Part shown: piece after piece, positions 43,540-52,050 of the stretch
Layout of the letters: the number at the start of each line of letters is the position of its first letter
Numbering within the stretch: position 1 is the stretch's first letter
Assembly (NCBI RefSeq): GCF_024380015.1
Contig: NZ_CP101508.1
Span: 2,170,902-2,234,901 of the forward strand
From: Photobacterium atrarenae
GTDB taxonomy: Bacteria > Pseudomonadota > Gammaproteobacteria > Enterobacterales > Vibrionaceae
Length of the DNA: 64,000 nt
Direction of reading: 5' to 3'
The notes under the pieces: model-generated
What the model was told of the DNA's origin: nothing
The model's input: the letters and a program-made list of their open reading frames with translations, nothing else
Databases searched by the model: none
Program-made: the position numbers and the translations under genes

Positions 43540-44955
43540 TTAAATATGATCGATCAGGTGCAGCAGCCAAATCATCACAAAGCTCAACAGAACCCCAACC
43601 ACCCCGACAATGACCCCAATCCGCGCCATCTGATTGCTCTCGACATGACCGGTGGCATGGGCCAGGGCATTGGGGGGCGTACTGATTGGCAGCGACATCC
43701 CCAGCGAAGCGGCAAAAGTCACCACCAGGATCAACGTGATTTCACCGCCCAGCGGTACCAGAGAAGTCATCGATGTACCGAGTGCTGCCATGATCGGCAT
43801 CAGCAGGTTCGCCGTTGCTGTATGAGACATAAAATTAGCCATCATCAGGCACAGCAGGGCCGAGCCACCGAGCACAACATACGGCGAATACTGGTCAAAC
43901 GGGATGCTGTGCACCATCAGTCTCGCCAGGCCGGTTTGATCCAGCGCCAGCCCCAGAGCTATCCCGCCGGAGACCAGCCACAGCACATCCCAGGAGATTT
44001 TTTTCAAATCTTCCTGATTGATGATCCCAGTCAGCGAGAAAACAGCAACCGGGATCAGAGCCACAGTATAGGCATTCATCCCGTGAGCCGAGCCCATCAG
44101 CCACAGCACAATCGTCAGCGCAAAAGTGATATACACAGTGATGGCTTTCGGCGTCTTGAGGAATTTTCCCCGAATCGTCAATTCAATTTTTTCCTGCTTC
44201 GCCGGGTAAATCAGGTTGATCAACACCCAAGCAAAGCAGAGCAGGATCGCCACAAAAGGCACGCCAAAGAACATCCATTCGCCGAAAGTGATCATGTTCT
44301 CGCCGGTCAAGTATTTCAGCGCGATGGCATTGGGCGGGGTGCCGATTGGGGTGCCAATGCCCCCAATATTGGCAGCCACCGGAATACAGAGGGCAAAGGC
44401 AATTTTACCCGGGTCTTTGGCTCCGAACAGCGCGATCACCGGGGCCAAGATTGACAGCATCATGGCCGTAGTCGCCGTATTAGACATAAACATGGAGAAA
44501 ACGGCGGTGATCAGCATTAATCCGAACATCACATTGCGCGGCCGGGTCCCAAATGGCTTGAGCAACACCCGGGCCAGGTTGACATCCAGCCGGTACTTGG
44601 TTGCCGCCATCGCCAGGAAGAAACCACCGAGGAACAACATGATGATCGGACTGGCAAAGGTTGCCATGATCGCTTTGTAGCTAAGCAACTCACCAAATGC
44701 CGCCTGCCCTTCCCCGCCACGAAACAGCAGCAGGCCTTTATCGGACAGCATCAGCAGCTCCAGCACGATGATCACCACCGATGTGGCGTAGATCGGGATT
44801 GGTTCAAAGACCCAACACAGGGCCGCCAGAAGAAAAATAGCGATCACCCGTTGTTGGAGCACGGTCAATCCTTCAACTGGAAAAGCCGTGGCTGGCAGCA
44901 GCAAAATCACCAACGGGATCAGAACCGGGATGATATACCTCATAGATTGGCGCAT
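43540..44955 (-). CDS. DASS-family anion:sodium symporter
   Basis: 471 residues, about 11-12 TM helices. Family SNT motifs: MFMSNTATTAMMLSI and FMSHTATANLLMPIM, and two helix-break motifs GTPIGTPPNA and LPISTPPNALA, typical of SLC13/DASS carriers for dicarboxylates, citrate or sulfate. Na-driven uptake at the inner membrane. It heads an operon with the cNMP-kinase and receiver protein, suggesting that transport and sensing are linked. A large inverted repeat and other hairpins lie upstream (45064-45113). Substrate cannot be assigned. Confidence 0.92.
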   Translation of the reverse strand: MRQSMRYIIPVLIPLVILLLPATAFPVEGLTVLQQRVIAIFLLAALCWVFEPIPIYATSVVIIVLELLMLSDKGLLLFRGGEGQAAFGELLSYKAIMATFASPIIMLFLGGFFLAMAATKYRLDVNLARVLLKPFGTRPRNVMFGLMLITAVFSMFMSNTATTAMMLSILAPVIALFGAKDPGKIAFALCIPVAANIGGIGTPIGTPPNAIALKYLTGENMITFGEWMFFGVPFVAILLCFAWVLINLIYPAKQEKIELTIRGKFLKTPKAITVYITFALTIVLWLMGSAHGMNAYTVALIPVAVFSLTGIINQEDLKKISWDVLWLVSGGIALGLALDQTGLARLMVHSIPFDQYSPYVVLGGSALLCLMMANFMSHTATANLLMPIMAALGTSMTSLVPLGGEITLILVVTFAASLGMSLPISTPPNALAHATGHVESNQMARIGVIVGVVGVLLSFVMIWLLHLIDHI

Positions 44956-45063
44956 GATGTTTCTATTCCCTTACAGCAAATAAAAAACAGTCAGATACCT
45001 GCGGTGACGGATCAATCATCGAACGAACCTCGATTGTAAAGGACAGCGCTGCCAGGTATCTCT

Positions 45064-45113
45064 ATACCAGTCTGATCCAGTAAATATCTGGCCTTTGACT
45101 GGATCGCTGGTAT
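45064..45113 (-). promoter_or_regulatory. Imperfect 15-bp inverted repeat upstream of the DASS operon
   Basis: ATACCAG-TCT-GATCCAGT (45064-45081), 16-base loop, ACTGGATC-G-CTGGTAT (45098-45113): 15 of 15 arm bases pair, with an asymmetric 3/1 internal loop. About 110 bases upstream of the transporter ATG, so either an mRNA leader structure or paired operators. Confidence 0.45.
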
Positions 45114-45345
45114 GACTACCGCCTGTCTCTCGAGTCCATCCGCGGCAGTTCAAAAACGGTTTCAATTTCGATTTCGAAAACGATATCGGTCATTTTGCGA
45201 CTGAAAGCCGGGCATTTCTTGGCCATAGATCAATAAATAAGCCAATGAAATTCAAACAAATGTTGTAAACCGGCGCTATCGCACATTCGGTCAAAGGGAG
45301 ACATCCGGCGAGCGCCGGACAGCGCTGCGGAACAAATATGAGGCA

Positions 45346-45383
45346 GGTTCAGGCAAAGGCGCCGGAGCGCCTTTACCTGAACC
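45346..45383 (-). terminator. 17-bp hairpin after the CBS gene
   Basis: GGTTCAGGCAAAGGCGC pairs with GCGCCTTTACCTGAACC around CGGA, with a single C-A mismatch. It lies 50 bases beyond the CBS gene stop on its strand. No strong T-run. Confidence 0.6.
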
Positions 45384-45432
45384 TTACAGAGGTGAGATTG
45401 GTCTTCGGTTGCATACTGATTGTCAGCAATTG

Positions 45433-45849
45433 TTAGACCGGATGTTTAAAGCAATCCACAATCTGGTTACTGATTGCCGTCAGGACATCCCGGCGGGTGA
45501 TAATCCCCACCAGCCGGCCATTATCCACAACCGGGTAAATTTTCGGCTTCTGGCCGGTCATCACATCCGCCAGCTCAATAATGGAATCTTCCGGTGTCAC
45601 CGTCAGCACTTCAGGACGCATGCAGTCTTGTACATTATGCGTATCCTGGCAGTGATAGCCGACCTTGAGCAGCTTATGGATCATATCCTGCTCAGACAGG
45701 AAGCCAACCACTTTGCGTTGCTCATCAACCACCGGACCACCAATCTGCTTGGACAGCAGCAATTTACCCAACGCCTGCGATAATGACATTTTCGGATCAA
45801 ATGTGACCGGGCGCGTATTCATATAATCTTTAACTTTGAGCGACTCCAT
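45433..45849 (-). CDS. Protein of two CBS domains
   Basis: 138 residues from ATG 45849. Two CBS motifs: about 1-65 (KVKDYMNTRPVTFDPKMSL, IGGPVVDEQRKVVGFLSEQDM) and about 75-138 (VQDCMRPEVLTVTPEDSI, KIYPVVDNGRLVGIITRRDVL). CBS pairs bind adenosyl nucleotides (AMP, ATP, SAM) or other ligands and usually regulate a partner. No effector domain is attached, so it is a stand-alone regulator. Longer start at 45879 lacks family similarity. Downstream are the DASS/kinase genes across 480 bases with a terminator, so co-transcription is unlikely. Confidence 0.85.
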   Translation of the reverse strand: MESLKVKDYMNTRPVTFDPKMSLSQALGKLLLSKQIGGPVVDEQRKVVGFLSEQDMIHKLLKVGYHCQDTHNVQDCMRPEVLTVTPEDSIIELADVMTGQKPKIYPVVDNGRLVGIITRRDVLTAISNQIVDCFKHPV

Positions 45850-46032
45850 GCATCCCCCTAAACGAATTTTATAAACCAAAACAGGCGCTTCATCTTGTTT
45901 TACCTGCTGTATGTTTTAAGTGTTGCCCATTTCTCTGAAATTACTAAATGGAAAAAAGCAATTTCATTAATAGGCAGGACCGATTCATTCAAGTGGCTCA
46001 TTCTCAATACAGGCGACGCCGAGGATCAAAAA

Positions 46033-46055
46033 AGCCGCGTAGGGGCTACGCGGCT
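46033..46055 (-). terminator. Terminator of the YdgA-family gene
   Basis: AGCCGCGTAG / CTACGCGGCT with a 3-base loop; on the minus strand followed by TTTTTTGATC. Confidence 0.9.
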
Positions 46056-46146
46056 GGGTCTGGCCGGGATAAACCAGCCTCTTGCGGCAATTGCTGATTG
46101 CTCGCTGGATCACTTGTTCGCAAAGGCGCTTCTTCGCACCAGCGCA

Positions 46147-47460
46147 CTACATAAACAGCATCATCAGCATCGCCAGCGGCAGCTGATCGCCAGAAGCAAG
46201 GATAATCTGATCGCCATCCACCTTCATGTTCAGGCGGTAATACTCAGCCCCTTTTTCGACAATCCCGTTCTGCTCCATCATGGTCGCTTTCTCGAGCATC
46301 GCCGGATTGGCTTCAACCAAGGCAATCGGCAACTGCAAACTGAAATCACCTTGAAGTTTTTCCGTAATCGATGCCAGGTTCTGTGACGCTCTGGCGATGC
46401 CCGGTGCCACTTCCAGGTTCAGATGGCTGGTCACCGCCCCTTTCGGCGTCTCCACACTCAGTTGCTCAACGGCAAATTTCAAGCCTTTCGCCACCAGCAA
46501 ATCCAGCGCCAACGCTGCTTCTTCCGCCTGCGCTTGGGTCATCTCCTGCTCAATGCCTTCGGCAACCTCGCCCAGGCGGCTGATGGCAGGGTAATCCATG
46601 TCCGACAGGGCGACCTGGAAATTAAAATTCTGATATTCCTGGCCATCCAGCGCCACAACACGATCGACGCGCACGCTGTTGGTGTTGGTCAGCATCGAAT
46701 TTACTTCTGTTTCTCCCTCAGCCGGTTCCGGCTGGACCAGACGATTGGTCATCGCCACCATCAGGTTATCCAGGGCCACGCCCTGATCCGCTTCAATATT
46801 GTGAAAACTGATATGATCAACCTTCAGGCTCTGGCTGCCAATCCAGAACTGGCCGTCCATCACGCCCTGGCCGCTTCCCTCCAGCCCGGTCAACGTCATC
46901 GCTTCGCGAGCTGTGGTGGTCAGGTTGGCTTCCGGCAACTGGTAATGGAACTCACCGGACCCTTGGCTATCCACCGTCCCCGTCATCACAAACGAGGTCA
47001 CATCAGCGTTGGCCCCTTGCTCATCCTGAAAAGCAATCGGGTTCATGGTGATCGAGAATTCCGTGGTCCGGGTCAGGGCGGTCGAGGTGGTGAAACGGAT
47101 CGGTGTTACCCCTTCTCCCCACAGCTTATCCGCCACCGGCTTGAAGGCTTCGTCCAGCACCAACTCACTGGTTGACTCCAGACCGAGAACGCCGTGTTTC
47201 ACCTGATGGCGGACATACCAGACCGTCGGCAAGCCTTCCTCATCAAACAACGACTTCCAGTCATCTTTCACTTCCAGACGGGACACCACATCAGAGCTCA
47301 GATAACCGCGGTCATAACTTTCATTACTGATGGTCAGGTACGGGTTTTCGTACTGCCCGACCGTATCTAGGTAAATCCGCTCACCAATTTGTCCGGTTGC
47401 CAGCGGCCAGCATAAGATAATTGACACGGCGCCGCCGATGGCACCAATTTTCTTCAACAT
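46147..47460 (-). CDS. YdgA-family (DUF945) protein
   Basis: 437 residues from ATG 47460. One N-terminal hydrophobic anchor (MLKKIGAIGGAVSIILCWPLA), then a long beta-rich region with repeated motifs of alternating hydrophobics (FRYQLPEAN-like FHYQLPEAN, LKVDHISFHNIEADQG). This is the layout of E. coli YdgA (502), an envelope protein of unproven role. The mature part is predicted periplasmic. Single gene with its own terminator. Extending the start to 47544 would put the anchor inside the protein, so it was rejected. Confidence 0.85.
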   Translation of the reverse strand: MLKKIGAIGGAVSIILCWPLATGQIGERIYLDTVGQYENPYLTISNESYDRGYLSSDVVSRLEVKDDWKSLFDEEGLPTVWYVRHQVKHGVLGLESTSELVLDEAFKPVADKLWGEGVTPIRFTTSTALTRTTEFSITMNPIAFQDEQGANADVTSFVMTGTVDSQGSGEFHYQLPEANLTTTAREAMTLTGLEGSGQGVMDGQFWIGSQSLKVDHISFHNIEADQGVALDNLMVAMTNRLVQPEPAEGETEVNSMLTNTNSVRVDRVVALDGQEYQNFNFQVALSDMDYPAISRLGEVAEGIEQEMTQAQAEEAALALDLLVAKGLKFAVEQLSVETPKGAVTSHLNLEVAPGIARASQNLASITEKLQGDFSLQLPIALVEANPAMLEKATMMEQNGIVEKGAEYYRLNMKVDGDQIILASGDQLPLAMLMMLFM

Positions 47461-47635
47461 GTTGTGTCCCAGTTGTTGCTCAATAAGCGCTGAGTTTATC
47501 ACATTGTGCCTGCTCCTTTGCGTATATTGTCGATGAATCAACAACTAATGCCATCACTTTGTAATCCGTCTCTCACTCTTGGCTGATGATTTCTTATACA
47601 CTTGAAGCAAAGGGGTACAAGCAAGCGAGGCTAGG

Positions 47636-49645
47636 TTGAACAGTTTTGTCATTGTCTGTCTGGATGACGACCCAACTATTATCGAACGGCTCAACCAGGA
47701 ACTGGCTGGGTTTGCCGGATTGTTTGATCTCTGTAACGCATACAGTATCCGCGAAGCCTACGAGATCCTGGATCTCGTCGAACACCAGGGGCAGCAGGTC
47801 GCAGCGGTGATCTGTGACAACCGGCTCGGCCTCGACAATGGCGTGGATTTTCTGATCCAGCTCGAATCCCATCCAGCCACCCGCCACGCCCGCTCAGTTT
47901 TACTCAACGACAAACCGCAGCTCGACAGTATTATGCAGGCTGTCAACGAAGGCCGCCTCCATTACTGTCTCAATAAGCCCTGGCAACCCAGCGAGTTGCT
48001 TCAGGTGTTAACCAAGGAGCTCACCACCTTCGTGCTCAAGCATCCGGGGGAAGACTGGTTGCAATACAGCCAGGTCCTGGATCACCGTCGGATCCTCAAT
48101 GCCCATATCGAGCGACAGATGGCGAACTTCCGCTCCGGTTTTATTCAAAATACCAATGATCTCGACGATGAAACGCTGGCCCGCCAGGTCACCGATGCCC
48201 TGCATGATTTTTTTGACGGCAATGATGAAAGCCGCGCCTGCCGGACCTACAGCGCCGACCATCTGCTGACCCAGGAAGGTCAGCCCAACCGTTTCCTCTG
48301 GTTTATCACTATGGGGGAGGTCGTGCTGTATAAAAAGGATGAGCACGGCAACAAGCATGAAGTGGTCCGGGTCGGACCGGGCAATCTGGTAGGCGGGATG
48401 TCGTTTGTTACCGGTGAGCCGTCGTTTTCGACCGGTGTGACCCTGGGCAAAACTGATGTCATCAAGCTCGATCGTACCCTGTTCAACAAAGTGATGAACT
48501 CCCGCAGCGAGTTACTGCCGTTATTTACCAACCTGCTGCTGCGCAATTTCAACCGCCGCCTGCAAGGCAGTATCCGTACCGAGATGCAACTGCAACAGAC
48601 CCTGCAATCGCTGGATGCCGCCTATCAGCAACTCATTGAAAAAGAAAAAATGGCCATGCTGGGCCAGCTGGTTGCCGGGGTTGCCCATGAGCTCAATAAC
48701 CCAGTGTCGGCGATCCTGCGCGGCAGCGATACCCTCAAGCACACCATTTGTAAATTAACAAAGACCCAGCTGAGCCTGGAAAACCAGACCCGCGGCAATA
48801 TGATCCTGCAACAGGCGATGCAATCCCGGCCGCTCTCGACCGCCGAAACCCGCAGCCGGGCCAAAGCTTTAGAGCTGAAACTGGGTGATCGCCAGCTGGC
48901 CCGCAAAGCCGTCCAGATGGGCATCGACGGACCGGAGCACCTCGAGAGCTGGCTGCTGAGTCAGAAAAAAAACCTCAAGCCGGTGATGGATGAGTGGGAC
49001 AACTATTATCAGATGGGCAGTTTCCTGCGCTCAATGCATGTCTGCGCCCAGCGGATTGCCGATTTGGTCAAAAGCCTGAAGAGCTACGCCCGCCAGGATG
49101 ACGAGACCTTTCACCAGGTCGATATTCATGAAGGGCTGGAAGATACCCTGGTCATTTTCGAAAACCGCCTCAAGCATCATCATGTGACCAAAGAATATGC
49201 CAAACTCCCCCTCATCACCTGCCAGCCGATCGCCTTGCAGCAAGTATGGACCAACCTGATCGCCAATGCCTTAGATGCGATTGAAGCACCTGGAGAAATC
49301 CGGATCACTACCCGATTTACGCCCGGAATCCAAAACGAGGATAACGAAAACCAATGCGTCGACATCATCGTGGAAGACAACGGCAAAGGGATCGCACCGG
49401 CGCAGCAGGAAAAAATCTTCGAGCTCAATTACACCACCAAGCGTGAGGGCAACTTTGGCCTGGGCATTGGCTTGTCGGTGTGCCAGCAAATCATCCATCA
49501 TCATCACGGCGAGATCCGGGTCGAGTCCGAGCCCGGCCGGTTTACCCGGATGATTGCCACCCTGCCGCTGCGCGGCGACGCTTCTCTGTCCGGTGAGGCC
49601 CCGAGTTTGGCCTCAAAAATCCCCGCTAACCAGGAGGCTCTATGA
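47636..49645 (+). CDS. Receiver - cNMP domain - histidine kinase fusion
   Basis: 669 residues from TTG 47636 (GAGG 5 bases upstream; no in-frame ATG fits the receiver start). Receiver about 1-125 (VCLDDDPTI, Asp61 in VICDNRLG, Lys114 in NKPWQ); the usual switch Thr/Ser after beta-4 is Asn (VLLNDKP). Then a short tail with YSQVLDHRRIL, a cNMP-like domain (about 200-290; GEVVLYKKDE, VGPGNLVGGMSFVTGEPSF), HisKA with His351 (VAGVAHELNNPVSAI) and HATPase (NLIANALDAIEA, VEDNGKGI, FGLGIGLSVCQQI). No TM segment. The following receiver gene overlaps by ATGA and is the likely phosphoacceptor. It shares domain types and the VLD tail with the module at 41709-43518. Confidence 0.88.
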   Translation: MNSFVIVCLDDDPTIIERLNQELAGFAGLFDLCNAYSIREAYEILDLVEHQGQQVAAVICDNRLGLDNGVDFLIQLESHPATRHARSVLLNDKPQLDSIMQAVNEGRLHYCLNKPWQPSELLQVLTKELTTFVLKHPGEDWLQYSQVLDHRRILNAHIERQMANFRSGFIQNTNDLDDETLARQVTDALHDFFDGNDESRACRTYSADHLLTQEGQPNRFLWFITMGEVVLYKKDEHGNKHEVVRVGPGNLVGGMSFVTGEPSFSTGVTLGKTDVIKLDRTLFNKVMNSRSELLPLFTNLLLRNFNRRLQGSIRTEMQLQQTLQSLDAAYQQLIEKEKMAMLGQLVAGVAHELNNPVSAILRGSDTLKHTICKLTKTQLSLENQTRGNMILQQAMQSRPLSTAETRSRAKALELKLGDRQLARKAVQMGIDGPEHLESWLLSQKKNLKPVMDEWDNYYQMGSFLRSMHVCAQRIADLVKSLKSYARQDDETFHQVDIHEGLEDTLVIFENRLKHHHVTKEYAKLPLITCQPIALQQVWTNLIANALDAIEAPGEIRITTRFTPGIQNEDNENQCVDIIVEDNGKGIAPAQQEKIFELNYTTKREGNFGLGIGLSVCQQIIHHHHGEIRVESEPGRFTRMIATLPLRGDASLSGEAPSLASKIPANQEAL

Positions 49646-50142
49646 ACAAATATCTCATTCTCTGCGTCGATGATGAGCGGGAAGTGCTCAACAGCGTCTT
49701 TCACGATCTCAGCAGCCTCGAAGAACACTTTGTCCTTGAGGCCGCAGAATCAGTCGATGAAGCCAAGGAAGTCCTGGCCGAGTCGATTGCCGATCATATC
49801 CCGCTCGCGCTGATCTTGTGTGACCACATCATGCCGGGCGAAACCGGGATCGATTTCCTGATTGAACTCAAGCACTGGTCGGAAACCGAAAAATCGCGCC
49901 GGATCCTGCTGACCGGCCAGGCCGGACTGGAAGAGACCGTCCAGGCGGTCAACCAAGCCAGCCTCGACTATTACATCGCCAAGCCTTGGGATGGCGATCA
50001 GCTCAAGCAGGTCGTGATCGACCAGCTCACTAGCTATGTCATTGAGAATGAGAACGATCTGATGCCATGGGCCCGGGTGTTAGACACCAACCGGATCATG
50101 GCCGCGCTCAGTGATCGGCGCCTGTCGCTGTCGGATAGCTAG
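49642..50142 (+). CDS. Receiver-domain response regulator with short tail
   Basis: 166 residues, starting in the ATGA overlap with the kinase. Receiver about 1-125: LCVDDEREVL, Asp61 in LCDHIMPGETG, LLTGQAGLEE, AKPWDGDQ. The tail of about 40 residues begins DLMPWARVLDTNRIM, and no output domain follows. Strongly similar in layout to the receiver protein at 41709-42182, with the phospho-Asp at the same position and the same PW-x-x-VLD tail. Probably a protein-contact regulator. Ends 65 bases before ldhA, with no clear terminator between. Confidence 0.9.
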   Translation: MNKYLILCVDDEREVLNSVFHDLSSLEEHFVLEAAESVDEAKEVLAESIADHIPLALILCDHIMPGETGIDFLIELKHWSETEKSRRILLTGQAGLEETVQAVNQASLDYYIAKPWDGDQLKQVVIDQLTSYVIENENDLMPWARVLDTNRIMAALSDRRLSLSDS

Positions 50143-50207
50143 TGCTTTGCGGGATCAGGTAAAAGTGTTATGTTTCTCACATAATCAGTTCCCCGAAACG
50201 GTGACCT

Positions 50208-51203
50208 ATGAAAGTTGCAGTCTTCAGCACAAAAAAATACGACCAACAGTCATTCGACCGCATTAATGCCAGCTATCAACATGAGCTGACCTACTTCGAC
50301 TTCCGCCTGACCGAGCAGACCGCCCGGATGGCCCACGGCTTTGATGCCATCTGCGCCTTCGTCAACGACGACCTGAGCCGCCCGGTGTTACAAGTCCTGG
50401 CCGATCACCAGGTCAAGATCATTGCCATGCGCTGCGCCGGCTTTGACAAGGTTGATTTGGATGCGGCCGCGGAGCTCGGAATCCAGGTGGTCCGGGTGCC
50501 GGCCTACTCACCGGAAGCCATTGCCGAGCATACCCTGGGCCTGATGCTCTGCCTCAACCGCCGGATCCACCGCGCATACCAGCGTACCCGGGATGCCAAC
50601 TTCTCACTGGAAGGGCTGACCGGATTCAACTTCTACGGCAAAACCGTCGGGGTGATCGGCACCGGTAAGATCGGGATCGCCACCATCCGGATCCTTAAAG
50701 GACTGGGCATGAATATCCTCGCCTTTGATCCGTACGAAAATCCGGTGGCCATCGAGTTGGGCGTGACCTATGCCACGCTGGACGAAATTTACGCCCAGGC
50801 GGATGTGATCACCCTGCATTGCCCGATGACCGAAGAAAACTATCACATGCTCGATGCCGATGCGTTTGCCAAGATGCGGGACGGAGTGATGATCATCAAC
50901 ACCAGCCGTGGCGAGCTGCTCAACTCCAAAGATGCCATTGAAGCGCTGAAAAACCGCAAGATTGGTTCACTGGGGATTGATGTGTATGAAAATGAAAAAG
51001 ACTTGTTTTTTGAAGACAAATCAAATGATGTGATTGTCGATGATGTCTTCCGTCGCCTCTCTTCTTGCCACAATGTCCTATTTACCGGTCATCAGGCATT
51101 TTTGACCGAAGAAGCGCTCGGGAATATTGCCGACACCACACTGAACAACTTCAAACAGTTTGAAGCGGGACTACGCTCCGGCAACGAATTGATTCCGGCC
51201 TAA
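50208..51203 (+). CDS. ldhA: Fermentative D-lactate dehydrogenase
   Basis: 331 residues (E. coli LdhA 329). Reduces pyruvate to D-lactate with NADH in anaerobic growth. NAD-binding GVIGTGKIGIATIRILKG, catalytic Arg in NTSRGELL, Glu in DVYENEKDLFFED and His in FTGHQAFLTEEAL. Strong identity to the E. coli enzyme at RRIHRAYQRTRDANFSLEG. Follows the receiver gene on the same strand; a GC-rich dyad after the stop (51211-51230) acts as terminator. Confidence 0.96.
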   Translation: MKVAVFSTKKYDQQSFDRINASYQHELTYFDFRLTEQTARMAHGFDAICAFVNDDLSRPVLQVLADHQVKIIAMRCAGFDKVDLDAAAELGIQVVRVPAYSPEAIAEHTLGLMLCLNRRIHRAYQRTRDANFSLEGLTGFNFYGKTVGVIGTGKIGIATIRILKGLGMNILAFDPYENPVAIELGVTYATLDEIYAQADVITLHCPMTEENYHMLDADAFAKMRDGVMIINTSRGELLNSKDAIEALKNRKIGSLGIDVYENEKDLFFEDKSNDVIVDDVFRRLSSCHNVLFTGHQAFLTEEALGNIADTTLNNFKQFEAGLRSGNELIPA

Positions 51204-51210
51204 CCCGGCT

Positions 51211-51230
51211 CAGCGGGCCCAGGCCCGCTG
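51211..51230 (+). terminator. GC-rich hairpin after ldhA
   Basis: CAGCGGGCC / GGCCCGCTG with a 2-base CA centre, followed by CTTTC. A second small dyad ATCACA-T7-TGTGAT lies at 51272-51290 with TTTTT after it. Confidence 0.65.
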
Positions 51231-51414
51231 CTTTCACCGTCCCTGACGACAGATAATAATTCGCGCCACAGATCACATTTTTTTGTGATTTTTGCTGCAT
51301 TTTTACGCTGTTAATCGTCAAAACAATCACTTCATTTAGCAAAAATCTATGATTAAGCGCTTGAGTCCATTAAAATGGCCCCATTCTTTCTGAAGGCTCC
51401 ACGGACTAATTTTC

Positions 51415-51969
51415 ATGCGTAAAACATTCATTGCCACCGGCATTATCCTGGCATCTCTTGCTTCGGTGGCTCACGCGAACAATAAAGCGACCATGAGTAA
51501 CTTTAGTTACGACTACGCCGAAGCGCGTATTGGGATTAGCCCGCTCACTTACGGCGCAGGCTTTAGCAAATCAATTCACCCCAATGCCCACCTAACCGGC
51601 AGCATTGACACCGAGTTTGATAACGACTGGGATATGGCTTTCGGGGTCGGTTTCCATGCCCCGGTGAATAACTGGGCCGATATTACCGGTGAGATTAAAG
51701 CCCGCAACGCCAAAAAAGATACCGGGGCATTTAGCAGCTCCAGCGGTAAGCTAGGCATGGAAGTCAACATTGGTGTCCGTCAATGGTTAGGCCCGCAGCT
51801 GGAAGTCGGCGGTTTAATCGGCCACCTGAACATTGATGACAGCGAAAAAACCATCGGCTCCATCTATGGTCGTTTTCATGCCACTGAACTGTTCTCGATT
51901 GGGGTACAAGGCCGCTTCAACGATATCTATGATGATCAAATCATGATCACCACCCGCTTTAAATACTAA
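51415..51969 (+). CDS. Small outer-membrane beta-barrel protein
   Basis: 184 residues with a signal peptide (about 1-21, FIATGIILASLASVAHA). The mature 160 residues alternate polar and aromatic residues in strands (YAEARIGISPLTYGAGFSK, DWDMAFGVGFHAP, QLEVGGLIGHLNID), and the last strand ends TTRFKY, a terminal aromatic fitting BAM-dependent insertion. About eight strands can be drawn, as in OmpX/OmpW-size barrels. Function unknown. Single gene, with its own terminator; AT-rich promoter region upstream. Confidence 0.75.
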   Translation: MRKTFIATGIILASLASVAHANNKATMSNFSYDYAEARIGISPLTYGAGFSKSIHPNAHLTGSIDTEFDNDWDMAFGVGFHAPVNNWADITGEIKARNAKKDTGAFSSSSGKLGMEVNIGVRQWLGPQLEVGGLIGHLNIDDSEKTIGSIYGRFHATELFSIGVQGRFNDIYDDQIMITTRFKY

Positions 51970-51977
51970 GCCGTTTT

Positions 51978-52006
51978 CTGGCACTCCCTCTACCGGGGAG
52001 TGCCAG
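51978..52006. terminator. Hairpin between the beta-barrel and LysR genes
   Basis: CTGGCACTCCC pairs with GGGAGTGCCAG around TCTACCG. Convergent genes; probably shared. Confidence 0.75.
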
Positions 52007-52050
52007 CCCAAAACGCGACTTTATCTTCTCAGCTTTACGCTCTTCCCGTT

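Larger units (their letters stand above)
44956..45432. other. Intergenic region rich in inverted repeats
   Basis: About 480 bases between the DASS transporter and the CBS gene (both minus strand). It holds the large dyad at 45064-45113, a small dyad TCCGGCG-AG-CGCCGGA near 45304-45319, and a 17-bp hairpin at 45346-45383 that should end CBS-gene transcripts. No ORF of note. Confidence 0.65.

Noticed and set aside
45895..46386. 163-codon plus-strand ORF
   Set aside because: Overlaps the YdgA-family terminator and its coding end; looks accidental.
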